From contig JAKABA010000022.1 of the NCBI GenBank assembly GCA_021802115.1, positions 1-39,488 of the forward strand: a DNA stretch of 39,488 bases. The letters are read 5' to 3'. This document shows, piece by piece, positions 1-7,129 of this stretch; within the stretch, counting starts at the first letter, position 1; the number at the start of each line of letters is the position of its first letter. Origin of the DNA: a bacterium (GTDB taxonomy: Bacteria; Chloroflexota; Dormibacteria; UBA8260; Bog-877). The notes beneath the pieces were generated by a model. The model was not told where the DNA came from. It worked only from the letters and a program-made list of their open reading frames with translations, and ran no database searches. Both the position numbers and the translations under genes were made by a program.

Positions 1-1
1 C

Positions 2-889
2 GGCAGCGAGGACCTGTGGGTGGTCGACTACCGGGATCCACAGATCAACGTCAGTTACGACGGTGGCCAAGAGTGGAGGACACTTCCCGGACTCGGCGCG
101 GTCGGCATCGCGGCGCTCTCCTTCCAGTCGGGATCCCTGGTCCTGTCAACTTCAGCCGGGACGTACACCTCTTCGGACGGTGGACATCATTGGGCTTACA
201 TCGGAACAGCGGCTGTCGTCGGCTATGCTCCGCCGAACGTCGTCACCCTGGATGGAGAGTCCCTGTCGGTCGAACCAGCCCGACGGTCTGGGCCAGGAAC
301 AGTAGTCCACCTATCCGAGGCAGGCCCAGCGGGGCTTACCGCGGCCGTGTTCGCCACTCCTGAGCGTGGAATTGTATTCGGGACTGGGTCACAGTGCCTG
401 AAACCCCAGATCGCTCCTACTCCGACGACGGTCTATCTGACCCGCGACGGAGGGCTGAAGTGGCGGCGCACCGCAACTCTGAACATGGCGGTCAATCAGG
501 CGGCGTACACAGGCTCGTTTGCGGCAGCTGTCGGAGAAGCCGGCTGCCACGGGGAGATGGCCATCTCGGTGGACGGAGGCCGTCGCTGGCGCGTCGGAGC
601 GGTCCCCAGCAGCTGCCAAGATCCCAGCCTCACCGCAGCCGGGGCCACCTGGCTCACCTGCGCCACCCAAGGCGCGCAAGGATTCGCGTATCTGGCCAGT
701 GGCAGCACATCCGCACCTCTCCAGGCCAAGCACAGATTGCAGGGGTTGGCGAAAGGCGCAGTGTTCGTTGCCGCCGCCAATGGAGACCTGTACGCGGTCG
801 GCGGCGACGACGGCGCCGACGTGCTCTGGGTGAGCCGTGACGGGGGACGAACATGGCGGGGGACTCTGCTTTCTCTCCCAGCGGGTTGA
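2..889 (+). CDS. YCF48/Asp-box repeat protein, 5'-truncated by window edge
   Basis: The reading frame is open from base 2, so the true start lies upstream. The visible 295 residues contain repeated Asp-box-like motifs of the form S-x-D-G-G-x-x-W (SSDGGHHW, TRDGGLKW, SVDGGRRW, SRDGGRTW), the hallmark of beta-propeller BNR/YCF48 proteins. It aligns along its whole visible length with the C-terminal part of the complete lipoprotein at 3305-5314, including shared strings such as AGTYTSSDGG and GSQCLKPQI, so the two are paralogues. By analogy with that copy it is probably exported and lipid-anchored, but the N-terminus is not in the window. YCF48 itself is a photosystem II assembly factor. Most bacterial homologues have no known role, and I do not infer one here. 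Confidence 0.85.
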   Translation, partial: GSEDLWVVDYRDPQINVSYDGGQEWRTLPGLGAVGIAALSFQSGSLVLSTSAGTYTSSDGGHHWAYIGTAAVVGYAPPNVVTLDGESLSVEPARRSGPGTVVHLSEAGPAGLTAAVFATPERGIVFGTGSQCLKPQIAPTPTTVYLTRDGGLKWRRTATLNMAVNQAAYTGSFAAAVGEAGCHGEMAISVDGGRRWRVGAVPSSCQDPSLTAAGATWLTCATQGAQGFAYLASGSTSAPLQAKHRLQGLAKGAVFVAAANGDLYAVGGDDGADVLWVSRDGGRTWRGTLLSLPAG

Positions 890-1107
890 GGAGGAATCTG
901 GGTACCTCAGGGTGCCGACGCTCTGCCTGCGAGCAAGTCCTACTACGAAGGAGTGCCGAGGTCCGAGCGGCCGAGGCGGAAGAGGTGGTCCCTCGGCGCC
1001 ACGGTAGCGTGAGACAGGCGTAGAGCAGGAATAGTTGAGTTGGGGGTATCCGTCTTACCGGACCATGACTATGTCGCCGACCGGCTGGGAGTGGCTCGTG
1101 CGCCACA

Positions 1108-1680
1108 ATGGTGGACGCAACTTGCGCACCCGAATCTGCGACGACCAAGTGCGCTCCCGTGCTCTTCGTCATGGTCGGGCTGATGGCATCCGGCAAGAGC
1201 ACTCGGGCTCAGCAGATCGAGGAAGAGCGACGGGCCCTGAGGCTTACTCCCGACGAGTGGATGATCCCTCTGTTCAACGACAACGACGCCAACAGGAAGC
1301 TTAACGTTCTCGAGGGCCGATTCATCTGGCTGGCGCTTCGTGCCCTGCACCACGGCATCGACGTCGTCTTGGAGTTCGGTGCCTTGGGCACGGATGAGCG
1401 AACTGCCCTCCGAGCCCTCGCCGCCGCGGTGGGAGGGTCGTCCAAGCGCGTCTATCTCGAGATTCACGAAGACCAACAGCGACGGGGGCTTGACCGTCGT
1501 GCCTTTGAGGAGCCTGAGACGACCTTCTACATCACCGATGTAGATCTCGAGGAGTACCGGCGACGCTTCGTGCCGCCTGATGACGCCGAAGTCTCAACCG
1601 CCGTGCTCGACCCGCCTCCGGCTGGCTACACCAGATGGAGGTCGTGGGCATCCGCGTGGTGGCCGACATTGATGCAGTGA
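1108..1680 (+). CDS. Small P-loop kinase-like ATPase (AAA_33 / zeta-toxin-like fold)
   Basis: A 190-residue protein with a clear Walker A motif near residues 23-32 (GLMASGKST) followed by the LTPDEWM segment typical of the AAA_33 group, which includes small-molecule and nucleotide kinases, chloramphenicol phosphotransferase-like enzymes and zeta-like toxins. The C-terminal ITDVDLEEYRRRFVPP segment also fits these single-domain kinases, so the protein looks complete. The substrate cannot be told from sequence. The ATG at 1108 gives the usual short N-terminus before the P-loop. It stands alone in the accessory region, 218 bases after the truncated YCF48 gene and facing a toxin-antitoxin pair on the other strand. 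A stand-alone metabolic or resistance kinase is as likely as a toxin. Confidence 0.75.
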   Translation: MVDATCAPESATTKCAPVLFVMVGLMASGKSTRAQQIEEERRALRLTPDEWMIPLFNDNDANRKLNVLEGRFIWLALRALHHGIDVVLEFGALGTDERTALRALAAAVGGSSKRVYLEIHEDQQRRGLDRRAFEEPETTFYITDVDLEEYRRRFVPPDDAEVSTAVLDPPPAGYTRWRSWASAWWPTLMQ

Positions 1681-1881
1681 GCGTTCCGCCTCAGAGCAGT
1701 ATCTGACGGATTGGAAGTACTCCAGTCAGATGGATACCCCAAAGCGTTGTCATTAGGCGTCGGAATCCTGACCCAGAGGTCCCCGAGCCGGCGCGGACCC
1801 TGGCCGCCTCCCTCCCAGCCAACGGCACTCCGCCGAGCGGAGCCTCCTGCAGGTCGCCCGCGGAACCGACGGCTTGGAGAT

Positions 1882-2190
1882 CTACGGTGCCCGAAATACC
1901 TCGTGGCCGCCAATACGACGCCAGCGGATCGCCGGCTCACCGGCGATGTCGATCCACTCGAACGTGGCGCGGCCATCTGGTCCTGAAAAGGACCAGGTCA
2001 TCTCCCAAATGCCCGGGGCATCGTGGACGGGCTTGACCCGCAACGCGTTCGGCCAGCCGACTCCGGGGTCCTGCCGGTTTGCAACGGCCGCTGCGTGAAA
2101 GCGATCGACGGCGCGTCGGACGAGCAAGCGTTCATCGTCGGTGAGTCGTTTCCAGTCAGCCTTGAACCTTTGAGTGCGCTCGAACTTCAC
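1882..2190 (-). CDS. RelE/ParE-family toxin of a type II toxin-antitoxin pair
   Basis: A 102-residue basic protein with the RelE/ParE layout: an N-terminal helical pair (FERTQRFKADWKRL, DDERLLVRRAVDRF), a short beta core (RVKPVHDAPGIWEMTW, GRATFEWID) and a C-terminal IRWRRIGGHEVF segment. Family members are ribosome-dependent mRNA interferases or gyrase poisons. Which applies here is not determinable. The GTG start overlaps the antitoxin stop (GTGA), so the toxin is translationally coupled and made second, as in most antitoxin-first modules. The pair is one of the few minus-strand units in the window and sits in the accessory segment, which fits horizontal acquisition. Confidence 0.8.
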   Translation of the reverse strand: MKFERTQRFKADWKRLTDDERLLVRRAVDRFHAAAVANRQDPGVGWPNALRVKPVHDAPGIWEMTWSFSGPDGRATFEWIDIAGEPAIRWRRIGGHEVFRAP

Positions 2191-2471
2191 GAATCAAGGT
2201 CGGTAAAGAAGGCGTCGGGACCCTCGGTCACCACCACTCGGCCGGCGGCGATGTCGGCATCAGCCTCGCGCTCCATCCGCTGCCACCGCTCGGTCCAAAA
2301 CCAGGCTTGGTCGCTGGGAATCGGAATAACCGGATGCAACTCGATCACCCCATCTGGGCGCTCGACCAGCCGAACTTGAGCTCCGGGCCGATCTAGGCTC
2401 AAACGGTGTCGGACCTGTGGGGGAAGGGCAACAGTGCCGCGGCTCTGGACCGTGAGGAATGTTTCGCTCAT
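2187..2471 (-). CDS. AbrB/MazE-type antitoxin
   Basis: A 94-residue protein beginning at an ATG whose reverse complement lies at 2469-2471. The N-terminus (TVQSRGTVALPPQVRHRL) is the swapped-hairpin AbrB/MazE DNA-binding motif in the form xxRGxxxLPxxxR. The remainder is acidic and Trp/Glu-rich, as expected for the toxin-neutralising tail. The reading frame extends further upstream to 2663, but that extension has no family similarity, so this start was chosen from the position of the AbrB motif. No strong Shine-Dalgarno sequence is visible before it. It overlaps the toxin by four bases and probably represses the pair through its own promoter, as known for the family. Confidence 0.8.
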   Translation of the reverse strand: MSETFLTVQSRGTVALPPQVRHRLSLDRPGAQVRLVERPDGVIELHPVIPIPSDQAWFWTERWQRMEREADADIAAGRVVVTEGPDAFFTDLDS

Positions 2472-2780
2472 AAGTGAAGCATAGCAGCAATGCGGCAACG
2501 CAGCAAGGTCGCGCATTGAGTCACCGAGAATCGCACCCTGGGGCGATCGTTCCCTCATCAAGGAATGACACCAGGGCCAGTCGCCGCAGAGAAACACCTG
2601 ATCGGGCGTTTGAGGGGAACCATGCGCGGAAGCTTGGACGCGCCAGTCTTCTCGGCACTGCAATGTCTCCTGGACAGGCTACGGACCACTCCAGCGGTGC
2701 GGACCTGGAGACCAACGGTCTCGGACTTGGGCCGTGTCTCTTCCGATGGCCAGCTGGGGGCGTGCGTCGGAGCGCGGCTG
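2472..2780. other. Intergenic stretch with no recognisable gene
   Basis: Several open frames cross this stretch on both strands, but none resembles a known family and none has a convincing ribosome binding site. It should contain the promoter of the minus-strand toxin-antitoxin pair next to 2472. I could not assign clear -35/-10 boxes. Confidence 0.4.
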
Positions 2781-2950
2781 ACCCCACTTTTGACCCCAGC
2801 TGGGGCGGTCATCGGCGGTCACAGGCGAACACCTGGGCCCCTTCGCGCTTCCGATTTGAGTTCGGGGTGGCCGCCGACGTACGCCGGCGAACAGTTGTTT
2901 TCGGATTTGTAAACAGCTGGCCGTCAGTTCGAATCTGACCGTCGGCTCCC
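2781..2950 (+). repeat. Direct repeat copy A (170 bp) ending in tRNA-Thr-like 3' half
   Basis: This segment recurs at 5351-5520. The last 62 bases (2889-2950) match the other copy at 57 of 62 positions. The first ~105 bases are more diverged but alignable and include the shared block CATCGGCGGTCAC. Near its left end is a perfect 12-base palindrome, CCCCAGCTGGGG, at 2794-2805. The right end reads like the 3' half of a tRNA-Thr(TGT): anticodon loop TTTGTAA, T-arm GTCAG-TTCGAAT-CTGAC, acceptor strand CGTCGGC. Possible origins are an integration (att) scar at a tRNA gene, a tandem duplication, or a small interspersed repeat family. No integrase is visible nearby. Confidence 0.75.
2873..2949 (+). 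pseudogene. Degenerate tRNA-Thr(TGT)-like sequence inside repeat A
   Basis: GCCGACG at 2873-2879 is perfectly complementary to CGTCGGC at 2940-2946, giving a 7-bp acceptor stem. It is followed by TA as at tRNA positions 8-9. The T-arm (2923-2939) is perfect and an anticodon loop with TGT lies at 2908-2910. The D-arm region is only 12 bases and cannot form a normal D stem. The bases directly 5' of the anticodon loop (TCGGA) do not pair with ACAGC at 2913-2917. The alternative partner GTTGT at 2894-2898 would make a 14-base loop. It is therefore not a standard tRNA. It may be a decayed tRNA or an att scar whose 5' half was replaced. The acceptor match could be partly chance, since repeat B lacks it. 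Confidence 0.45.
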
Positions 2951-2990
2951 AAATCTGCCCTCAGGTGGTTCAAGTCAGTTGCAGCTGCCA

Positions 2991-3036
2991 GTGGCCAGGT
3001 CCAAGTAAGCACCGGTGGCCAACAGAAGTAAGCGCC
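2991..3036 (+). repeat. Two tandem imperfect 22-23 bp direct repeats at IS end
   Basis: The unit at 2991-3013 begins GTGGCCAG and ends AAGTAAGCACC. The unit at 3015-3036 begins GTGGCCAA and ends AAGTAAGCGCC. Spacing and sequence match multiple transposase binding sites inside an IS21-type terminus. They precede the truncated transposase start at 3123 in the expected order. Confidence 0.55.
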
Positions 3037-3122
3037 TTCACGTGAGCTGAGCAGGACCGGCAAGGGCCCCCGGTGGGGGAAGGTGGTGGTGCTTTCGTCC
3101 GCCACACCGTCCGGGGGTTCGC

Positions 3123-3272
3123 ATGAAGAGTACGCGGGAGCAGTTGAACGTTTTGGACGCACTCCGTGAGGGAGGCAGTTTCCGAAGCGCAGCCAGCTTG
3201 TGCGGCGAGTGCCGATCCACCGGAGCCTGGATGGGCACCGCTACGGAAGCGGCGACGTTCCCGAGGCCATAA
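3123..3272 (+). pseudogene. Truncated, frameshifted IS21-type transposase N-terminus
   Basis: From ATG 3123 the frame reads MKSTREQLNVLDALREGGSF followed by RSAASLCG, which matches the N-terminal helix-turn-helix of a group of IS21-like transposases. After LCG the frame loses resemblance and stops at 3270-3272. The neighbouring frame continues with HRYGSGDVPE before running into the lipoprotein gene, which suggests a frameshift within a decayed coding region. Nothing of the catalytic DDE domain remains. The fragment reads toward the lipoprotein gene, so old IS promoter activity could in principle reach it, but no promoter was identified. Confidence 0.5.
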
Positions 3273-3304
3273 CCGCGCTCAGAGCACCACCGTTGGGGAC
3301 GGGC

Positions 3305-5314
3305 ATGAGACCTGTTCCTGCGGCCGTGGTGGCCACTGCCCTGGGATGGTTTGCAGCCGTTGCCCTGACCGCTTGTTCTGGTCTGGGGTCGCAGCCGGTG
3401 CGGACGAGCGGTGCTGCGTACCAGATCACCTTGCCAGCAGTCCGAACCCCAACCGACCGCGGCATGCCCGTGGGCATTGCCGCGGTCACAGCCCAACGCG
3501 TATTTGTGGCATCGGACACCGCGCATCCTGTCTCGACGTCCGACGGGGTGGTGATGACCGGGTCGGGCTTGATCTCCTTCACGACGAACTCGGGCCGCTC
3601 CTGGAAGACCGTGTGGAGCCGACGGGGGCTGTACCTGGGATGGATGGGAGTCACGGGCTCAAAGGTGGTGGCAACGGGCACCCAGTACCCGACGAGCGGT
3701 CTTGGGAGTGAATACGGCTCCCCCGTGCTGCTCATGGGAAACGAGGACGGCGGAAACTGGAGAGTTGTCCACCCAAGCGGACTGAGCCAAGATGGCGCCT
3801 GGGGCACCGCGGCCGTCGACTGGGTGAGTTCAACCCTGGCGCTCGCCAGCACTTCTCCCTCCTACATCGGGTCCATCCCCCAGCCACTGATGATCAGCAG
3901 GGACGGGGGGGCCAGCTGGAGCGCGGTCCACCTCCCGGGGGGCACCTCCACTGGCGGAATCAGCGCTCCCTCTGCCTCCACGCTCTTCGCCACCGGCACT
4001 GTGACGAGTCCGACCAGGACCTGCGACGGCGCGGTCTGGGAGAGTACGGACGCCGGTCTCGATTGGAGCATGCTGCCCGGATCCTGCAGCCCCGCGCCCT
4101 TGTATTCGGTGCAGTTCCTGAGCTCCCGGATCGGCTTCGCCGGAGGGGGGAATCTGCCCATGTACTCCCAACCCCCCGGGCGTGTCCTGCTGGCGACCAC
4201 GGACGGGGGCACTGTCTGGTCGATAGCCTCGCAGCAGACGACATCCAGTCAGCTCGCCTCGCCGATTGTCGAGCTCAACTTCATCACGAGCGAAGCGGGA
4301 ACGCTGCTAACTGGGGGGTGTGGCCCGGGTGCGAACGGCCCCTGCGGAGGTCACGTCTACACGACTGCTGACGGCGGCCGTTCTCTGCACCGCACTGCCC
4401 AGCTGGGCACCGCCCTCACCACGGTCGGTACCCACGACCTGTGGGTGCTGGACTACCCGGGTTCGCAGGTCAGCGTCAGTGACGACGCCGGCGGGAAGTG
4501 GCGCGTACTTCCGGGCCTTGGGGCGGCCAGAATCGGGGCGCTCGCCTTCCAGTCTGGCTCCCTGATCCTGACCGCGGCGGCCGGGACGTACACATCCTCC
4601 GACGGAGGGCGTCGTTGGGCCTACGTCGGAGGGCCGGAGGTCGCTGGCTTCGCGCCACCGAACACAATCAGCCTGAAGGGTGATGCCCTGTTGATCGAAC
4701 CGGCCATGAGGACCGGGCAAGCGAAGCGGGTACGCCTCGCCGCCGCCGCCCAGGTGGGACTCAGCACGGTCGTGTTTGCCGCCCACGGCAGGGGACTCGC
4801 GTTCACGGCTGGGTCGCAGTGCCTGAAACCCCAGATCACGCCCATTCCCGCGGCGGTCTTCGCCACCCACGACGGAGGCCTGAGCTGGCGGCGCACCGCA
4901 ACTCTCGACATGTCGGTCAGCGAGGCCGCGTACAGCGGGTCATATGCAGTGGCAGTGGGAGAGACGGGCTGCCGCGGGGTGCTCGCCACCTCGACGGATG
5001 CAGGCCTTAGCTGGCATCTCCATCCGATCCCCAACAGCTGTCAGGATGGCGGGGTCACCGCTGCAGGAGCCGTCTGGCTCACCTGCTTTGCTGGGGGCCC
5101 GAACGGGATCGCCTACCTGGCCAGTGGCAGCGTCTCAACACCGCTTCGAGCCCGGCACCCTCTCCGGGGTTTGGCAAACGGGGCGATGTTCGTGGTCGCT
5201 GCGAATGGCGATATGTACGCCATCGGCGAAGATCACGGCGCCAACGTCCTCTGGGTCAGCGACGACGAAGGTCGGACTTGGCGGGGGAGCCTGCTCCAAC
5301 TGCCAGGCGTCTGA
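3305..5314 (+). CDS. Predicted lipoprotein with YCF48/BNR beta-propeller repeats
   Basis: A 669-residue protein. The frame is open upstream to 3200, but ATG 3305 was chosen because it gives a classical lipoprotein signal: a short N-terminus, a hydrophobic stretch (residues 6-20) and the lipobox LTAC with Cys24, and because GGGGAC precedes it. The mature part carries many Asp-box-like motifs (SRDGGASW, ATTDGGTVW, TSSDGGRRW, ATHDGGLSW, STDAGLSW, SDDEGRTW) spread over its length, consistent with one or two seven-bladed propellers. It should be exported and anchored to the outer face of the cytoplasmic membrane. Its C-terminal half is paralogous to the truncated gene at the window start. It is bracketed by the 170-bp repeats. 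Function unknown; sialidase activity is unlikely because no catalytic Arg triad is apparent. Confidence 0.85.
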   Translation: MRPVPAAVVATALGWFAAVALTACSGLGSQPVRTSGAAYQITLPAVRTPTDRGMPVGIAAVTAQRVFVASDTAHPVSTSDGVVMTGSGLISFTTNSGRSWKTVWSRRGLYLGWMGVTGSKVVATGTQYPTSGLGSEYGSPVLLMGNEDGGNWRVVHPSGLSQDGAWGTAAVDWVSSTLALASTSPSYIGSIPQPLMISRDGGASWSAVHLPGGTSTGGISAPSASTLFATGTVTSPTRTCDGAVWESTDAGLDWSMLPGSCSPAPLYSVQFLSSRIGFAGGGNLPMYSQPPGRVLLATTDGGTVWSIASQQTTSSQLASPIVELNFITSEAGTLLTGGCGPGANGPCGGHVYTTADGGRSLHRTAQLGTALTTVGTHDLWVLDYPGSQVSVSDDAGGKWRVLPGLGAARIGALAFQSGSLILTAAAGTYTSSDGGRRWAYVGGPEVAGFAPPNTISLKGDALLIEPAMRTGQAKRVRLAAAAQVGLSTVVFAAHGRGLAFTAGSQCLKPQITPIPAAVFATHDGGLSWRRTATLDMSVSEAAYSGSYAVAVGETGCRGVLATSTDAGLSWHLHPIPNSCQDGGVTAAGAVWLTCFAGGPNGIAYLASGSVSTPLRARHPLRGLANGAMFVVAANGDMYAIGEDHGANVLWVSDDEGRTWRGSLLQLPGV

Positions 5315-5689
5315 GGCCGAGGTGCGGTCCCCTTGGGCAGAGGCCGCAGGTCATCTCCACTTCACCACAGCTGTGGCGACCATCGGCGGTCACCGACGAA
5401 TACCGGGACCCTTCGTCCTTCCGCTTCGAGTTGGAAAAGGTCTTTAGCGCACGGCGACGAACAGTTGTTTCCGGAATTGTAGACAGCTGGCCGTGAGTTC
5501 GAATCTGACCGTCGGTTCCCTAGTCTGATCTCAGCAAGTGCCGCTGAGCCGCACTTCGTTTCAGTCCAGTTGGCGTCACCCCTCCGCCACCAAGAAGGGC
5601 GAGCGCCCCGAACACTCAATCCACAGGTCTTGACAAAACCTCCCCGACGACTGCTCCGGCGTGGGCGGTCCCGCTGCCGGGGGCGAGGT
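5315..5689. other. Gene-free stretch between lipoprotein and membrane-anchored protein
   Basis: It contains repeat B (5351-5520) and, after it, about 170 bases leading to the next gene. TTGACA at 5630-5635 is a good -35-like match, but no convincing -10 box lies 16-18 bases after it. No other gene is seen. Confidence 0.4.
5351..5520 (+). repeat. Direct repeat copy B (170 bp) ending in tRNA-Thr-like 3' half
   Basis: Second copy of the repeat at 2781-2950, starting 36 bases after the lipoprotein stop. The core 5459-5520 differs from copy A at five of 62 positions. One change (GTGAG against CTGAC) breaks the T-stem, and the acceptor partner seen in copy A is absent, so this copy is further from a tRNA. 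The left-end palindrome is CCACAGCTGTGG at 5365-5376, which differs from copy A at two positions that still pair with each other. The two 62-bp cores are exactly 2570 bases apart. Confidence 0.75.
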
Positions 5690-6682
5690 ATGCTCAACGA
5701 GATGGCCGCGACCCCAGTCGGGGACTCCTCAGCGCCGGGAGGTGAAGGGCTGCAAGCCCGGCCGATTGCGGTCGCTCGTCCTCAGCGAGGGCGGTTGTTG
5801 GCCGAGGTCGTCTTCCTCGCCGTAGCGGTGGCGATCGGGCTCGGAGCGCTCGGTCCAGGTTCAGGTACGCCGGGTGGGGTGGCAACCGGTGCCGGGCTCC
5901 CACTGGCGAGGACTGCGAGTGGGGACCGTACGGTGGCGGCTTCGCTGGCGCGAGACCTGCTGGAGACAGTCCGCCTCCCGCCCGGGTCCGTGCGAGTGGC
6001 TCGGGCGCCCGATCCCACGCTCTCGCAGCCATCCCAACTATCGCTCAGCAATGACCAGGTGACGCTGACCGAGTTCTGGCTGGTGCCGCAGTCGACGGGG
6101 GCCTTCGAGCGATGGACGAGCGTGGCGCCTGAGGCCGGGCTCCACGCGTTCGAGGGTGGTACCGGTTATGACCGGGCCAAGGTCGTGGAGCACTTCCTGG
6201 CATGGCAGCTGGAGAGGCTGCCGCCAGGGATGATCAGCGCCACAGTGGGTTACGGCTTCGTCGGTGCGAGCCCCTCTCACACAGCGCTGCGGGTGGACGT
6301 CCAGGTGATATGGCGACCCGCGCGCTCGGCTGGCTCTCTCATCCCGCGGTCGGACCACTATGCCGAGCTGAAGTGGGAGCAATTTGGAACTCAGGTCCGT
6401 TCGGGCGTGGTGGCGATCAGCGACTCCAATCTGCTGCGCACCCTGATCGCGCAGGTGAACGCGCTGCCGGCTGTCCCGGGCGGGGTCGAGAGTTGTCCGG
6501 CGGCTCTGCTGCAGACCACGCTGTCGTTTGCTCACGGCCAGGGAAGGCCTGCAAATGCGGTACTCAGCTATTCCGGCTGCGACCAGTTCACCCTGACCAC
6601 GCCGGAGGGCACTGTGCTCCTGGCGACGGGGTCGGTGCTGCCCTTGGAGTTGAAGTTGATCCGGGCCAGCGGCGGCTCCTGA
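5690..6682 (+). CDS. Membrane-anchored protein of unknown function
   Basis: A 330-residue protein. ATG 5690 was chosen because GGGGGCGAGG lies just upstream. The open frame to 5570 has no family support, and ATG 5702 is an alternative. Residues about 37-55 (EVVFLAVAVAIGLGALG) form one hydrophobic segment, after which the sequence is rich in Gly, Ser and Thr with alternating polar and hydrophobic residues, so the bulk probably lies outside the membrane. The folded part (from about residue 75) includes two Cys (ESCPAAL and YSGCDQF) that might form a disulfide. I do not recognise the family. It stands alone between the accessory region and ctaB, with a 447-base gap downstream. Confidence 0.65.
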   Translation: MLNEMAATPVGDSSAPGGEGLQARPIAVARPQRGRLLAEVVFLAVAVAIGLGALGPGSGTPGGVATGAGLPLARTASGDRTVAASLARDLLETVRLPPGSVRVARAPDPTLSQPSQLSLSNDQVTLTEFWLVPQSTGAFERWTSVAPEAGLHAFEGGTGYDRAKVVEHFLAWQLERLPPGMISATVGYGFVGASPSHTALRVDVQVIWRPARSAGSLIPRSDHYAELKWEQFGTQVRSGVVAISDSNLLRTLIAQVNALPAVPGGVESCPAALLQTTLSFAHGQGRPANAVLSYSGCDQFTLTTPEGTVLLATGSVLPLELKLIRASGGS

Positions 6683-7129
6683 CGGCTCGGGATGCAGCAG
6701 TGGCGTGGGCTCGCGGCGAGCCGGTGGGGCGGGGCGGCCGCTTCCGCTCCCCGTCGGTAGCCACCCCGGGCCGGATCGGCCGGCGCTTCGAGCCGCCGAA
6801 TGGCTGCGCCGGCCTCGGTCCGGCAAGGTCGGTGCCGACCAGAAGGCGAGCGGGCCAGCACGTCGGGGGCACGGCTCTTCGGCCCTTGCATGAGTCGAGA
6901 GCCCGGCAGTGGGCATGAGTGGTGCGCGAGGCCGCTGGCCTTCCCGCCTCCCTACCTGCGGGGTTCACCGGCGGTGCCGGTCGCTGCAACCGGGGCTCGC
7001 GCCTGCCCGATGGCGGCGGGCGCGCTCGACGCGGTGGCGATATCATCGGGGCGAGCTGGCCGGCACCTTCAGGGCATGGGCGAGCTTCTGAAGTGCGCCA
7101 GCAGGAGGGCCCTCCCAATCGCGGAGTCG
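6683..7129. other. 447-base gap with no recognised gene
   Basis: Open frames cross this GC-rich stretch on both strands, but none shows family resemblance or a good start. It contains a hairpin just after the upstream gene (6708-6722). A TATCAT string at 7041-7046 is a possible -10 box for ctaB, but no matching -35 sits at the usual distance. Confidence 0.4.
6708..6722 (+). terminator. Possible hairpin terminator after the membrane-anchored protein gene
   Basis: GGCTCG-CGG-CGAGCC is a perfect 6-bp, very GC-rich stem with a 3-base loop, 26 bases after the stop codon. No T-tract follows, so intrinsic termination is uncertain. Confidence 0.3.

Larger units (their letters stand above)
2986..3272 (+). 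mobile_element. Remnant of an IS21-family element (one end plus start of transposase)
   Basis: The segment combines a terminal-looking block with two related direct repeats (2991-3036) and, about 90 bases further, the beginning of a transposase-like reading frame (3123). Repeated transposase binding sites built around GTGGCC near the end are characteristic of IS21-type elements. The transposase is cut after about 30 recognisable residues, and no helper ATPase (IstB) or opposite end is present before the lipoprotein gene at 3305, so this is a dead fragment. The family call rests on resemblance recalled from this IS group, not on a database search. Confidence 0.5.

Noticed and set aside
2474..2938. 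Plus-strand open frame of 154 codons across the gap before repeat A
   Set aside because: Starts next to the divergent antitoxin, has unusual composition, runs into the tRNA-like repeat and matches nothing I recognise.
2873..2949. A functional tRNA-Thr gene
   Set aside because: The D-arm is too short and the anticodon stem is not closed in the normal way, so a working tRNA is unlikely. Kept only as a degenerate tRNA-like sequence.
2951..5350. An intact integrative element bounded by the two repeats
   Set aside because: The interval holds only an IS fragment and one lipoprotein gene. No integrase, excisionase or replication gene is present.
6588..7118. Open frames on both strands in the gap before ctaB
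   Set aside because: Product sequences are Arg/Pro/Gly-rich without domains. They look like GC-driven open frames.
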